This document shows positions 25,401 through 36,431 of a stretch of DNA of 64,000 nucleotides, piece by piece. Within the stretch, counting starts at the first letter, position 1; each line of letters begins with the position of its first letter. Where the stretch lies: positions 29,102,979 through 29,166,978 of the forward strand of contig NC_088302.1 of assembly GCF_032854445.1 (NCBI RefSeq). The letters are read 5' to 3'. This DNA comes from Liolophura sinensis (Eukaryota; Mollusca; Polyplacophora; Chitonida; Chitonidae). The position numbers were made by a program, and so were the translations under genes. The notes under the pieces are model-generated. The model worked only from the letters and a program-made list of their open reading frames with translations. It had not been told where the DNA came from and made no database searches.

Positions 25401-28400
25401 ACATGTTTTGGAGACAATATCTTTTAAAGAAAGAACTTGGGAGAAACTACAACACTAATGAATAAAAACATGAACCGTTTGCTGGAATAAAGTTATTGTA
25501 AGTGAGTGTGATAAAGAATGCTGCTCTTTCACCAGTACAGCAAGAGTTTCTTCCCCTTACTTTATGGATGAAATTAAAGACATAAAAGAAAGAAAGAAAC
25601 AATGTAGAAAAGAATAAGTTATAATTTATTAGCATTTTTCCTTCACCTACCTTTTGTGGCAGGTTGCAGGACAATTCTGACAGAAATGACTTTGCTTTTC
25701 ATTTTTCCATACTGGTTTTTCACCTGGCATTCATAGCTACCGCTGTCCACAACTGAGGCATAATCCACCTAGAACATCAAAATATGCACAGAACAATACA
25801 ACCAGGCTTGGTATTTATACACAAAATACCTAGAACCTTCATAGCTGAAACTCTCAAGTGAAACATTTCTTCAAATACAATGTTTACATGAATAATCAAC
25901 ACATCATAATAAAGGTTAAAATCTGTTTTCAGTGACAACAAATGAATAATTTATCCACTGTAATACTGTATATCCTGATAGTACAAACTTATTTGTGGAA
26001 ATCACACTTCATATACTGAAACCAAAGTTCCAAAACAACTAGAAATTTACACCTATCCTTATAACTTCATCTACAAGTGAGGCGTACAAAAAACTAGTCT
26101 AACAGGCTGGTTTCCATTTGAGGCTGTCATTACCTTGTACTGGGAGGAAGAACCCATCTCACTGGGCTCAGGGGACCCATTTTTAAACCAGCAATACTCT
26201 AAAGGTTGTGTTCCGATGGCTGACACATAGAGCATTATGGGGGTTCCCATTGACACAGTGACATCTGCAGACTGCTCTAGTATGTGAGGGGGTTGACCTG
26301 CAGGGATTATCTCCCTTGGAATGGGTGCAGAAGTTGGCAGAGAGTCCGGCCAGCAACCTGAGAGGATGGATATGCAAATGAGTTCATATTACTCATGGTT
26401 ATCAATGTATTCCAATGCAGGGTATTTAAATGTGTTGCCTTGTATTTCTCTAATAATGTTAGTAAACAGTTTCTTTCACCAGAGGCAGTAATGTCTGTGG
26501 TAAACATTCATTTTTTGTCAATATTTTTAAATCATATATGTGAGTGAATCATTATTTCTTTCATTTTATGTGTATATTTGTCAATGTTTTCACAAGTTTA
26601 AATCACTTCATAGTTTCCATAACACGTATATGAATTAAAAACATGTAATGTAATGTAAACAGCACGTATACATAAATACGAGAAGACCTAATACAAAACC
26701 CTGACTATTAACAACTATATGTTGGTTCTACATGTGCATAAACCAGGGGAGAATTTAGACTGTCATGATTTAAGCTGAACTCTAAAGCAAAGAAGATAGA
26801 AGTCATAAATAAAAGATCTTTTTGGGTCTTTTTGAAAAAATCATCCTTTTTGAAAGATCATCACCCCACCAATATGGTGTTACTACCCCACCAGTGTGGT
26901 GTTACTTATTACCCACCAATAAGGTGTTACTGTCCCACCAGTGTGGTGTTACTTATTACCCACCAATAAGGTGTTACTGCCCCACCAATGAGGTGTTACT
27001 TACTGCCCCACAAGTGTGGTGTTACTTATTACCCACCAATAAGGTGTTACTGCCCCACCAATGTGGTGTTACTTACTGCCCCACCAATGTGGTGTTACTT
27101 ATTACCCACCAATAAGGTGTTACTGCCCCACCAATGTGGTATTACTTACTGCCCCACCAATGTTGTGTTACTTATTACCCACCAATAAGGTGTTACTTAC
27201 TACCCCACCAATGTGGTGTTACTTACTACCCCACCAATGTGGTGTTACTTACTACCCCACCAATGTGGTGTAACTTACTGCCCCACCAATGTGGTATTAC
27301 TTATTACCCACCAATAAGGTGTTACTGCCCCACCAATGTGGTGTTACTTACTGCCCCACCAATGTGGTGTTACTTATTACCCACCAATATGGTGTTACTG
27401 CCCCACCAATGTGGTGTAACTTACTGCCCCACCAGTGTGGTGTTACTTATTACCCACCAATAAGGTGTTACTTACTACCCTACCAATGTGGTGTTACTTA
27501 CTACCCCACCAATGTGGTGTTACTTACTACCCCACCAATGTGGTGTAACTTACTGCCCCACCAAATGTGGTGTTACTTATTACCCACCAATAAGGTGTTA
27601 CTTACTACCCACCAATGTGGTGTTACTTACTACCCCACCAAATGTGGTGTTATTTACTACCCCACCAATGTGGTGTTACTTACTGCCCCACCAATGTGGT
27701 GTTACTTACTGCCCCACCAATGTGGTGTTACTTACTGCCCCACCAGTGTGGTGTTACTTATTACCCACCAATAAGGTGTTACTGCCCCACCAATGTGGTG
27801 TAACTTACTGCCCCACCAATGTGGTGTTATTTACTGCCCCACCAATGTGGTGTAACTTACTGCCCCACCAATGTGGTGTAACTTACTGCCCCACCAATGT
27901 GGTGTAACTTACTACCCCACCAATGTGGTGTTACTTACTGCCCCACCATTGTGGTGTAACTTACTGCCCCACCAATGAGGTGTAACTTACTGCCCAACCA
28001 ATGTGGTGTTACTTACTGCCCCACCAATGTGGTGTTACTTACTGTCCCACCAATGTGGTGTTACTTACTGCCCCACCAATATGGTGTTACTTACTGCCCC
28101 ACCAATGAGGTGTTACTTACTGCCCCACCAATGAGGTGTTACTTACTGCCCCACCAATGTGGTGTTACTTACTGCCCCACCAATGTGGTGTAACTTACTG
28201 CCAAACCAATGTGGTGTAACTTACTGCCAAACCAATGTGGTGTTACTTACTGCCCCACCAATGCGGTGTAACTTACTGCCCCACCAATGTGGTGTTATTT
28301 ACTGCCCCACCAATGAGGTGTTACTTACTGCCCCACCAATGTGGTGTTACTTACTGTCCCACCAATGAGGTGTAACTTACTGCCCAACCAATAAGGTGTT

Positions 28401-31400
28401 ACTTAGTGCCCCACCAATGAGGTGTAACTTATTACCTTCCTGTGGTCTCTGTGAGGTATAATTTGGATTAGGTGCCACATTTACAGAGGAAAACGTGAAC
28501 ACCGCCAAATCCAGGTCTGAGGAGTTGTGTATACGGCAGCTGTATGTTCCCGTGTCTGACTGACTGCAAACACAAACATATCATGTCTATCAATTCTTCT
28601 GAATGCTTTATAGTTACTGTGCCACAATATTAAACTGACATCATTTCCAAAATTTTTCTATTTATTTATTTTTATGCCATATTCCAGAATATTTCACTCA
28701 AACATAAGAGACTCTTTTTAAGCCAATAACAACCATTTCCATGAACACTTTTCAGGACAATCTGAATCCTCTTTTCTACTAAGTGTATGACATTGTAGAA
28801 TAACCCAATTTCTCCGCTAGATACCTACTCAGTCTATCAAATCTGGACAGGCAAACTGCACAGATATCCTATAAGAATCAAAAGTCTTGCAAATCTGACC
28901 AATTATGGGCAGTCTTAGAAATAGGTATACATGTACATCAGATTTTTTTATCTCATTAGAACCAAGCTCTTGTCCAATTTAATTCAGTTTGACAAGGCTT
29001 CGGTTGAAGTCTGTACTAAAACAAACAAAAAAATGAATCCACAGCTGAGTAAATACCAAACTGAACCTACGTCATGTGATTTAATGTAAAATAAATTAAA
29101 AAGAAGCCTTGTAAACTTTAATGATTCTGCACAAGAGAGCAAATCATTTGTAGCTATAATTAAGCATCTCCATATATTGGAATGAGCAATTTTTTTTTTT
29201 TATGTATCTTTTAACATGGGCCTCAAGAGCCATTCAGTACAGGGCCTACATGCAAGATGACATGAAATCCAATTCTGGGATGTCACAGCTACAAAACTGC
29301 GAAATTGTGTTGGATGTATTCCACAAACACAGCGGTTGGATATGGAATTCATCCAATTTCCACCAGTTTCATGCTTGTGTGGATTTACTAGTGATGACAC
29401 ATGGGAACTCATAGATGAGATGTCTATGAGTATCGACAGACACATTTGGCAGACAACAACATAGTGTACTGAGGACAGCACAGGCAGAGGTGTTCAAGGT
29501 AAGACTATGGAACGAGATAGGGTTGTGATTGTATATGTAATCATAGCCCTACAAGGCTAGTGTAAACATACCTGGCAGAAGGAATCATGAAGGTACATGT
29601 AATGAGTTACCTGTAAGCACAGCACTATCAAAACCATGACTTCACAGAGAGATCACACGACAAGCAGCAGCTAGATGACAGCTTACCTGATATCAGGTAT
29701 CATCAAAGTACTGTCTGTCGCTCCCTGAATTTCATCGTCGCCCTTAAACCACTGGAAACGAGGATACGGAAATGCCGTGGCTGACACAGCCAGCGTCAAT
29801 GTGTCACCCTCCATCAACTTCACTTTCTCCCTCGGCGCGGAAATAACCTTGATCTTCTCTGAAAATGATGGGAGTCAAAACATTACCATAATTTAATACA
29901 GAACCAGTTTCCAATGTCTCACATAAATTCAGCCAAACCAACTCAAAAACTAAATTGAAATAGGTATTGGTAATTGTGCAAGTTAAACATGCAAACAGGT
30001 CATGGAAAACTGTCTGAGCCTAGGTATATGTCACTGTACCTGGCCTTGAACAGGATGCTACAAAATTTATCACACTCACCGGACTGAATATTGCACCAAG
30101 GGGAATCAGTGCAGCAAACTGTATGACATTCAGCCTGGTGAACCCAGTTGACAAATCCTGTACCACCCAGCACAGGGCCATGTAACATATTTATCACTAT
30201 TATCAATAAACTTTATCAAATGTTGACTGTAAACTTTCACAAATTCGATAGTCGTTATTCATTGTGGCGACAAAGGAATCCTTGGGCTGTATGTAATGTG
30301 CCTCCCTGTTGCAGGACGGATTTCCACCGCTCTTTTATTTAGTGTTGCTTCACTGAGACGATTTACCAAAGGCAAGTAACCGCCTCACCCAAGCCATTAT
30401 ACACAACTTTTTCCTTTAAAGACTTAGGTGTGACTCAACCCAGAATTGATCCTGGATCTACCGCTCCCGAAACAAACATTTCCCAAGGAAGCACTGTCTT
30501 GTCATTTTCCAAGCAAGCATTGCCGTGTGATTTTCCAAGCAAGCATTGCCGTGTGACTTTCCAAGCAAGTATTGCCATCATAATTTTTAAGCAGGCAGTG
30601 CCATATGATTTTCAAAGCAAGCATTAACTTCCCATGTGACTTTCCCAGCAACTCCATGTGACTTTTCAAACACGTATTGCCATGTGATTTGCCAAGTAAG
30701 CAAAGCTTCCCCTTAATATACTCAAAGAACTTTTTTGAAAGTTTTATAAAGCATCTACCTGTTTGGTTTGTATTTAATACCGCTATAAAGCATTACACCT
30801 GTCATGGTTAGACAGTATGTCACTGTAGCACACAACTCTGTCACTAATGAAAACACATTTATAGCGTTGCCTCACTGAAATGCCCTGAAGGAGACACCTA
30901 ATCAGCTACGCCACCAGTACAGTCAAACTGACATCAGACTGGACATACTTCGCCCTACTCTTCTGCTGATTGATGAGCACTGGTTTTGGAAAGTATCAAT
31001 ACCTGGCACTGTTTTTCTTAAGTCTAAGGTACATGTATGACCTGCTTTGGGTTTGAACCCCAGATAGGCTGACAGATTATAGAAAATGACACCGACTTTC
31101 ACCCAAATACATGTATGACTAAGTTAGACATTTTGCCTGATTCTGTTGATTGTAAGGAGCCTTCATGGCCAGAATGTGATGACGGATGAAATATTCTCGA
31201 GTATGACATACAATACCAATCAAACCCAAGTATTGATCTTACAAAGGTGTTCTGAGGTTTGATTGGAGAGTGTGTATTGGGCGAGATCCAAATGAAAAAG
31301 TTAGTTTCAGCACTAATAGTGAAAATTTATGATGCTGATCTGCCTGAGATTACCGTAGGGTTTTAAGTCCAGGAGAAGATATTCCCAGCCCAGGGCATCC

Positions 31401-33088
31401 AGGTATTTAATCAGGTCACGCACACGGAAGTCACGACTCGCCAGATGATCCATCAACATCTGCGTTGGACTTCCATTGAGCCTGTTCGCAGCCATTCCAA
31501 ACTGCTCCACTTCCTGCTGACTGAAAGGCAGAGAATAATAACCAAGTTCTTTTATTCCTCCTTCAAATGATTTAGAATAATAATAACAGTTACAAATAAT
31601 AACATTGTTTACTGAGGTTGTGCAGTCAAATAAAATTTACAAGAAATTTACTGGCAAAGAGCTAAATGTATTCAATAAACACAATTGAAATTGTCCTCTA
31701 AATTAAACAATGAAACATATTCAAAATAATTATTATAATTATAATTCTGTTTTTGATGTAAATGATAAACTACATGCATATTAAACATGCATACCAGTAA
31801 ATATATATGTAATTAATTTTTTTAATGTCTAACAATAGTTAGACATGACTTGTAGGACTCAATGCAAAAAAAAATGACCCAAAAAAATCAAAAGTGCTGA
31901 ACACTGATCTGAACATCTGTTTGGCATTGAAAGCTTGAGGAAAAAAACATACAAGTTTCGATTATTTATTTGATTAGTGTTTCACAACGTTCTCAAGAAT
32001 ATTTCACTTATATGACAGCAGCCAGCAATATGGTTGGGGGAAATCCACGACCATCTGCACTTTGCTGGCAGACCTTCCCACATACGGCCAGAGAGGAAGA
32101 CAGCATGAGCTGGACTTCTACTCACAGCAACCCCATTGGTGACAAGTTCCTGGGTCATTGCGCCTCGCTGGCCGGCCAACCACCTCGTCCATTCAGGTTT
32201 TGTGATACTGAACCACTTACTGGGCACTCTCACGGCACATTACAGATCTACATGTGATTAATCATGCCAGAAGCTCTTTACAGAGGCCAGCCTTAAAAAC
32301 TGCCTCTTTGACATAACCAGACCATATCAGTATACCATACTGGGATTTTAAAAATAAAATTTTTCAATCTTTGAATAAAATTGAGCATTGATTAATTTAG
32401 CATTTACCATCAAAATGATTTCACTGAGAAAAGCTTAAAAATCCAAGTACATTAGAGTAAAATTGGTTTTACCTGGGCAGCCCCTGACATTTGTGAAGGT
32501 TGATTCACCTGTAATTGAGCCATTTTTTTCTCACTGTCCTACACAAGTATAACCACCCATGGGGCACGTTGCAGGCCCTGGTTATTTCTTAAGCTAATAA
32601 AAGTGTACGCTAAGATTTATGTTTGTTTTAATTCAGTGAATTAGAACACAAGTATATTTTTAAAGACAGTCTGATAATGTTTCTACACATTATTCTGATA
32701 TGTAGTAATTATAATAGTTTAAATGGCTTTCACATTGAACTGACTTTTCTTTTTGAATTTTAAATCGATTTTATAACTGCATGTTTATTTTAGTATAACT
32801 TTGAATAGTATAAGGCTTTCTTCTAGCATACCTTTTCCTTGTTCAAACACAAAAATATTGCCCACATGTCATTTTAATCCACATTCATTTTTTCACTCTT
32901 GCTTACCTAAATGAGAACTTCTCTACCATAGCTGCCACAAACGCCCGCCAGTTACGGTCCTGAGGAGCTGTGTCAAGGGCTTTGCGAACCTTCTGAGCTA
33001 TGTCAGGGCCCAGCTTCTTTATGTTGTCTTTCCCTCTTGGCAGGAAGCGAGTTGCCCTACTCCTTAACCCAGCTTCCCGTCCTGACAT
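13427..33088 (-). CDS. MALT1: MALT1 paracaspase, complete, 16 coding exons
   Basis: Arg-specific cysteine protease and scaffold of CARD-BCL10-MALT1 NF-kB signalling. Exons 5' to 3': 33088-32907, 31520-31354, 29858-29687, 28563-28436, 26357-26134, 25768-25651, 24880-24731, 23580-23410, 22192-21793, 20513-20436, 19574-19465, 18164-18078, 16869-16717, 15675-15518, 14242-14159, 13795-13427; 2751 bp, all phases agree. Residues 1-116: death domain. About 117-216, 217-330 and 331-437: three Ig-like domains (QWFKGD/YSC, CWFKNG/YEC, QWYKDG/FQC). About 438-713: caspase-like domain with catalytic His519 (CGHG) and Cys568 (LDCCR), spaced 49 residues as in human. Acids matching human S1-pocket D365, D462 and E500 are present (APKVDV, ILDCC, AYEFE), so arginine specificity is expected. 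About 714-794: C-terminal Ig-like domain; then a tail with YANM, YVNS, YVNI. Human MALT1 is 824 residues with two N-terminal Ig domains; the extra Ig explains most of the 916. Confidence 0.95.
13822..13935 (-). mobile_element. SINE family B fragment
   Basis: The 3' portion only: ATTTATTTGATCGGTGTCTTACGCC with CATACTCAAAAACATTTCAC, then the GGTTGCTCGCAGACCTTC segment. It lies immediately upstream (in transcription) of the last MALT1 exon, within the intron. Confidence 0.75.
15227..15400 (-). mobile_element. Strongly diverged SINE family B copy
   Basis: The order TTTAATTATTTGACCG, TTTTTCACTTATGC, GGTGGAGGAAACCGG fits the 3' half of family B with many changes. MALT1 intron. Confidence 0.4.
15778..15995. 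repeat. Degenerate short tandem repeat
   Basis: Irregular copies of a roughly 30-bp unit built on CTCTGACACATCRGTGATATTTTACA just upstream of MALT1 exon 14 (transcription order). Copies vary in length and sequence. Confidence 0.7.
16372..16749 (-). repeat. 63-bp tandem repeat x6 carrying exon end and splice donor
   Basis: Six copies start at 16372, 16435, 16498, 16561, 16624 and 16687, exact period 63 bp. The copy next to the exon contains the last 33 bp of MALT1 exon 13 and its donor. Every copy keeps the junction CCCATG|GTGAGT (minus strand). The unit is 21 codons, and the exon frame stays open through four donors until TAA in the copy at 16498. Skipping 0 to 3 donors would therefore add 0, 21, 42 or 63 residues in frame. 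Confidence 0.9.
17118..17214 (-). pseudogene. tRNA pseudogene or SINE head
   Basis: On the minus strand: TTTAGCTCAGTTGGTAGAGC (D-arm/A-box) and GAGTTCAAATCC (T-arm/B-box) at roughly normal spacing. The anticodon stem does not pair well and no clear acceptor stem is visible, so it is not called as a functional tRNA. MALT1 intron. Confidence 0.5.
17265..17935. repeat. 30- to 37-bp tandem repeat in MALT1 intron
   Basis: Around 20 copies of a unit built on CATAAAGCCAACCAAGACAAGTA. The first part has units of about 31 bp (GTAAAGTGGGT or GTAATGTCAGT spacer). The last part, from about 17720, has more homogeneous units of about 37 bp (GTATTGTTGGTCAGT spacer), suggesting recent expansion at that end. 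Confidence 0.85.
18486..18675 (-). mobile_element. SINE family B, 5'-truncated
   Basis: A (TTTA)n tail at 18486-18512, then TTGATTGGTCTTTTACGCCG, ACTCAAGAATATTTC and the central GAGCCCGGGGGAAACCCACG segment. It ends at GAAGCCAGCATGAGC, so the tRNA-like head is missing. MALT1 intron. Confidence 0.85.
19721..19873 (-). mobile_element. SINE family B, truncated and internally deleted
   Basis: ATTTATTTATTTGATTAGCG, then TTTTACGCTGTACTCAAG and GGAGGAAACCAGGTAGAGCC. The segment between GAGCCCG and CAGGTTGCTG is missing. MALT1 intron. Confidence 0.8.
20936..21345. repeat. 33-bp minisatellite in MALT1 intron
   Basis: About 12 copies of a 33-bp unit (AACAAAAACACATCTGTGTC plus a 13-bp remainder). It is a multiple of three, so long ORFs appear on both strands (11-residue repeats). 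There are no splice sites, codon bias or homologue to suggest coding. It lies next to a family B SINE whose tail begins at 21348. Confidence 0.9.
21348..21645 (-). mobile_element. SINE family B, full length
   Basis: Tail (TTTA)n, GATTGGTGTTTT, ACTTATATGACGGTGGCCAG, the body, then the tRNA-derived head on the minus strand (GTGGCTCCATGGCTTAGTGA; GTGAGTTCAGCTCGAC as B-box-like). MALT1 intron. Confidence 0.8.
22214..22340 (-). mobile_element. SINE family B, 5'-truncated
   Basis: ATGATTGGTGTTTTACGCCG, ACTCAAGAATATTTCACTTA and GGGGGAAACCCACGACCATC, closely matching the family consensus. It sits about 20 bp upstream, in transcription direction, of the exon coding the start of the caspase-like domain. 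Confidence 0.85.
22557..23396. repeat. 120-bp tandem repeat x7 starting at a MALT1 donor
   Basis: Seven nearly identical copies (CCGTACAGAGCTGAATTCCA ...), period 120-121 bp, near 22562, 22682, 22802, 22923, 23043, 23163 and 23284. In transcription direction the array begins about 14 bp after the donor GTATGG (23409-23404) of the exon ending at 23410. Two sub-variants alternate (AAGCATATTT/AAGTATATTT; ATGTCGCACC/ATGTCACACC), which suggests higher-order amplification. Confidence 0.95.
23686..23857 (+). repeat. Dispersed repeat, second family, copy 1
   Basis: CATTTTGCTTGATTCTGACT, TAGGGCCACT and GTGCTTCTGAAATTGCATTT recur in the same order at 54538-54690. Not classified. Confidence 0.5.
24335..24420 (-). 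pseudogene. tRNA-like remnant
   Basis: On the minus strand GTGGTGTAGTATTGTAAGCA and, 40 bp later, GAAGTTCGAATCCAGAG resemble A- and B-box regions of a tRNA or SINE head. Stems are poor; no intact tRNA fold is seen. Confidence 0.35.
26868..28435 (-). repeat. About 60-copy minisatellite of 5' splice-site-like units in MALT1 intron
   Basis: Units of 23-27 bp. On the transcribed strand most read CAGTAAGTAACACCACATTG+GTGGGG; a second type reads GGGTAATAAGTAACACC. The exon ending at 28436 has the donor GAAG|GTAATAAGTTACACC, so the genuine donor is the edge of the array. The result is a dense row of GTAAGT or GTAATA hexamers reaching 1.5 kb into the intron. Overlapping ORFs on the plus strand are repeats, not genes. 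Confidence 0.95.
30258..30471 (-). mobile_element. SINE family A, truncated at both ends
   Basis: It matches the family A body (GGACGGATTTCCACCGCTCT, TGCTTCACTGAGACGA, CTTAGGTGTGACTC, GATCCTGGATCTACC) but lacks the A-box head and the ACTC tail, and has a deletion after CCATTATAC. MALT1 intron. Confidence 0.8.
30478..30715. repeat. 25-bp degenerate minisatellite
   Basis: Eight or so copies built on TTCCAAGCAAGCATTGCCGTGTGAT, the first four well conserved. Follows directly after the SINE remnant, in a MALT1 intron. Confidence 0.85.
31961..32190 (-). mobile_element. SINE family B, near full length
   Basis: ATTATTTATTTGATTAGTGT, CTCAAGAATATTTCACTTAT, GGCAGACCTTCCCACATACG, AGCATGAGCTGGACTTCTAC and a degraded head. 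It is in the intron between the two death-domain exons of MALT1. Confidence 0.8.
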
Positions 33089-35090
33089 CTTCTCTGAAAT
33101 CTTCCCACATACAATATAAAGTGAGTATTCTAATCCAATATCCTGCGTTCTGATTGGTCAACTGAACAAAAGTTCCGTCCACAAAATCAACATTATCAAC
33201 CTCAACTTTGCATTCAAGGCAGCATCACAACCAAATGACACCCTGTTTGAGTGTCAAGACATGTACCTTTCTATTGTAATTGTATATCAAATCCTGCCAA
33301 GAACATACAGGGAAAGGACTGTGATGTTACATAAAAAAGGGGACAACATTGCAACACTGCATATTGTTGAACTGACATAACAAAAATTTCCTAAAAATTC
33401 CCTCAAAATATGCATATTTTATGTCATCAAGCAGGAATGATACTACAACATGATGAGATTGCATGCAATGGGAATAGCCTTGTTTTGTATTGCTGAATTT
33501 CTGACGTTAAAGATGGTTTTACTGTCACAAATACCCATGCTACCAGCGCCATGTAAAAATTAACACTGGCATCACCAATTCAGCCAACAACAGGGTTATT
33601 CTCTCAATCACCCGCCCTCATATCAACCCTACAAACCCTGTCATAGTGCTATAATCCTGTATTTTTCAGCCCATAATACATGGGCTAAATACCTTTTTAA
33701 GGATTTACTTCCCTTGAAGGCAGGATTCTGTCCTTCATTTGAGTATTAAAGCATATAGGACTATGGAATATACTGCTCTATACTTTGTCAGTTTCTCAAT
33801 GCATAGAAGCAAATTACAAAGATTCAAAAGCACTTAACCTGATGCAAAATCTCACAAGCTGATTAGTCACAGTTGATCACTATGACTGGTTTAAATTCCA
33901 TCACACCAGTACTTCTAAATGCTAACGGCACTGGATAGTTGAACTGATATCAATTGTAAAGGGAGATACTCCACAAAAAGGGAAGTACATGTAATCTATG
34001 TATTTTGAAAACACACAGTATATTCCCTGTGAACATAAATAAAGATGAAGATCAGAAATAAAGTTTTACTGAGTTTAGAAATAAAACATTTCTAGGTTAG
34101 CTTTACACTCATCTGTACGTTTGTCCTGCGAGACTCATGCCACCAAAAGGTTGTCAGAAATATCCACAATGTGAACAGAATCTATCCAAAATTTCATCAC
34201 ATAGATTAGTAACTTCTGGTGGCCAAGGTGGTTAACGAGCCTGCGTGGCACAATAACCCAGGAGCCCCTCACCAACGTGATCGCTGTGGGTAGAAGTCCA
34301 GTTCATGCTGTCTTCCTCTCTGGCGAGAAGGTCTGCCAGCAACCTGCAGATAGTTGTGGGTTTTTCCACGGCTTTGCCTGGTTTCCTCCCACCATAATGC
34401 TGCTCGCCATTCTATAAGTGAAATACTTTTGTGTACTGCATAAAACATAAATCAAATAGATTAGTGACCTATCTGTACCTATAAGTTCAAGTCAAGATCC
34501 AAGTCTTCCGACAAATGTAAAACTGAAATCACATAAAAACTATGACCCAAATCGGAAAATAGTCAATCTAGAGTTCAGCAATTCTGCCGCAACTAGAATA
34601 GACAGAAGACATTGGTGTTGTGTCCACAAAAATCATTAATCTGCTTGCTCACGTTCTGACCTTCTGATCTAGTCCTTCTATCTGCCTACACATATAGAGT
34701 ACACTTGCAATATACGATTACGTAGTATTACGTTTCAATGTGTTGGATCGATTCAAGGCCCTGTGCCAAAATCAACAGCTGATAAACTCTACATTCAGCT
34801 GCGTGTTTACATGTGCGGCGCTTCCACTTTGCTTTAATTAACCTGACATGTCCAGTGGGCTAAGGGCCTTGTCCAGGAACAAACTGATGATGTTGACACG
34901 TAATACACCGATTGTATATGGCATGGTGACAGTACGAGCTAATGACACTGGTAAGAAAGTAATGGGGAGACAGCAACAAATTGGAACGTAGATACTTACA
35001 TTCCTTTGCCTTTCAGACAATCTTGTATATAAATTAAGCGTAAATAACGACTGACACTACGAAACTTTTAAAAGACCGTGACATATCCTC
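33089..35090 (-). other. MALT1 5' UTR intron and probable non-coding first exon
   Basis: The first coding exon begins after an acceptor at 33094-33095 (TTTCAG|AGAAGATG, minus strand), so the start codon lies 5 bp into it and a non-coding exon must lie upstream. The best candidate ends at 35000 with donor GGAAT|GTAAGT. Its 5' end near 35090 is a guess from the promoter motifs beyond it. Confidence 0.4.
34214..34459 (+). mobile_element. SINE family B, full length, forward
   Basis: tRNA-like head (GGTGGCCAAGGTGGTTAACG), GGTAGAAGTCCAGTTCATGC, GGTTTCCTCCCACCATAATG, then a decayed 3' end AAAACATAAATCAAATA. Opposite orientation to MALT1, in its 5' UTR intron. Confidence 0.8.
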
Positions 35091-35149
35091 CATTTTTCTC
35101 CCATCCCTTCCTGATTGAAGAAGTGTTCCAAGCTATTTTTAGATCTTCA

Positions 35150-35180
35150 TGACGTCACGTTATTCTGTATTTTGATTGGG
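35150..35180 (-). promoter_or_regulatory. Probable MALT1 core promoter motifs (CRE and CCAAT box)
   Basis: A perfect CREB/ATF palindrome TGACGTCA at 35150-35157 and, just upstream on the minus strand, GCCCAATC (inverted CCAAT box, 35174-35180) lie 60-90 bp before the presumed first exon. The motifs are seen; their function is inferred. Confidence 0.4.
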
Positions 35181-35386
35181 CTATCGTCCTATCCTTCAAG
35201 AGGGTCCATGTAGGGGTAATTTGCACGCACCTGTCGACATTTAAAATTACTTTAAATTTCGTCAACAGAATGAAATACATACACTATTCTCATTTTCAGA
35301 CCGATGTCTTTACAATCATCTTTCAGTCACAGTTCGTAACTGAGATTTATCACTTATGACAGACCCTGGTAATGCTACTACGAGTA

Positions 35387-35397
35387 GGGGAATCCCC
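35387..35397. promoter_or_regulatory. Palindromic NF-kB-type site upstream of MALT1
   Basis: GGGGAATCCCC fits the kB consensus GGGRNNYYCC exactly and is a perfect palindrome apart from its centre. It lies about 300 bp upstream of the presumed MALT1 first exon. Confidence 0.35.
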
Positions 35398-36234
35398 GAC
35401 CTACTGCAGCGCGCAGTCCTATCACCGCATGGTGCAGGTGTACGCATTTACTGTAGTCTTGCCTTTCTGTGATACAATCGTGATACAGACTTCAAGTCGG
35501 ACATTTCATAGACTTTAGCCTTTAAAAATCTTCCTATTTTCTACATGCATTATACTGTAAATTTATAGGACCTTCAAATTTTCTCCAATTTTAGTGTTTA
35601 CTAATTTATCAGTTTGTAAGAAAACAGGCAAGTAGGAAGTCATATATTGCCAGTATGAAATCAAACACAGCCAGCAGGAAACCATGCACTTGCAGCTAGC
35701 CTAGTTGGAAGTCAGAGCGAGTAGGAAACCACTCACAGTGCAAACTGAATAATAAGTCACGAAGCAGTAAACCAAGTACAGCCAGTAGGACACCAGACAC
35801 CACGAGCAGGAAATCCGACACGAAAGCATGCCTTACAACTACAGCCAGGAGGAAACCACCAAACCTAACAGACAGTGAATTTGACAAATTTAAACAAGCG
35901 CTTATATAAATTAAGCCATAGTCAAGAATACACATTTCTGATATATTTTTTTCACAATTTGTGGTTAGTGTCATGAAACCAGAATGCCCAGAGGAAACTC
36001 ATAGGAAAATCAAATGCCCTTAGGAAATTGGAGTAGCCTACCCAAGTAGATACCTATGAACCTAACAGCCGTACCCACATGAAGTTGTATTAAGTGCCCA
36101 CTGGAAACTGGTGTACACATCATGACGTGCCCATAGGTAAACTAAAGTGCCCAAAGGAAAACTGAAATGCCCCAAAGGAAAATTGGAGTACGAGTAGGAA
36201 ACAACTGGTAAATGTGATTGCCCATAAAAAAAAG

Positions 36235-36400
36235 AGGACTGCACAGAGGAGACAGGAGAGTGCAGGGGAGACTAGAGTGCGAAGTGGAGACAGGAGTGCA
36301 CACAGGTGGCTGGAGTGTGCAGAGAAGACTGGAGTGTGCAGAGGAGACAGCAGTGTGCAGAGGAGATAGCAGTGCACAGTGGTGAGTGGAGTACACAGGA
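36235..36400. repeat. About 18-bp GAGGAGACAG-type tandem repeat
   Basis: Degenerate copies of AGTGTGCAGAGGAGACAGC and variants. Overlapping ORFs in several frames on the minus strand reflect the repeat. Confidence 0.75.
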
Positions 36401-36431
36401 GGTTCTCTGAAATGAGAAATTAGTTACCATC

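Noticed and set aside
26822-28368. Chain of overlapping plus-strand ORFs (MWCYLLPHQCGVTY repeats)
   Set aside because: Pure minisatellite translation, antisense to MALT1.
31982-32257. ORFs of 83-95 codons on both strands
   Set aside because: They lie within a family B SINE; similar peptides appear wherever the SINE occurs (e.g. 21.4-21.7 kb, 18.5 kb).
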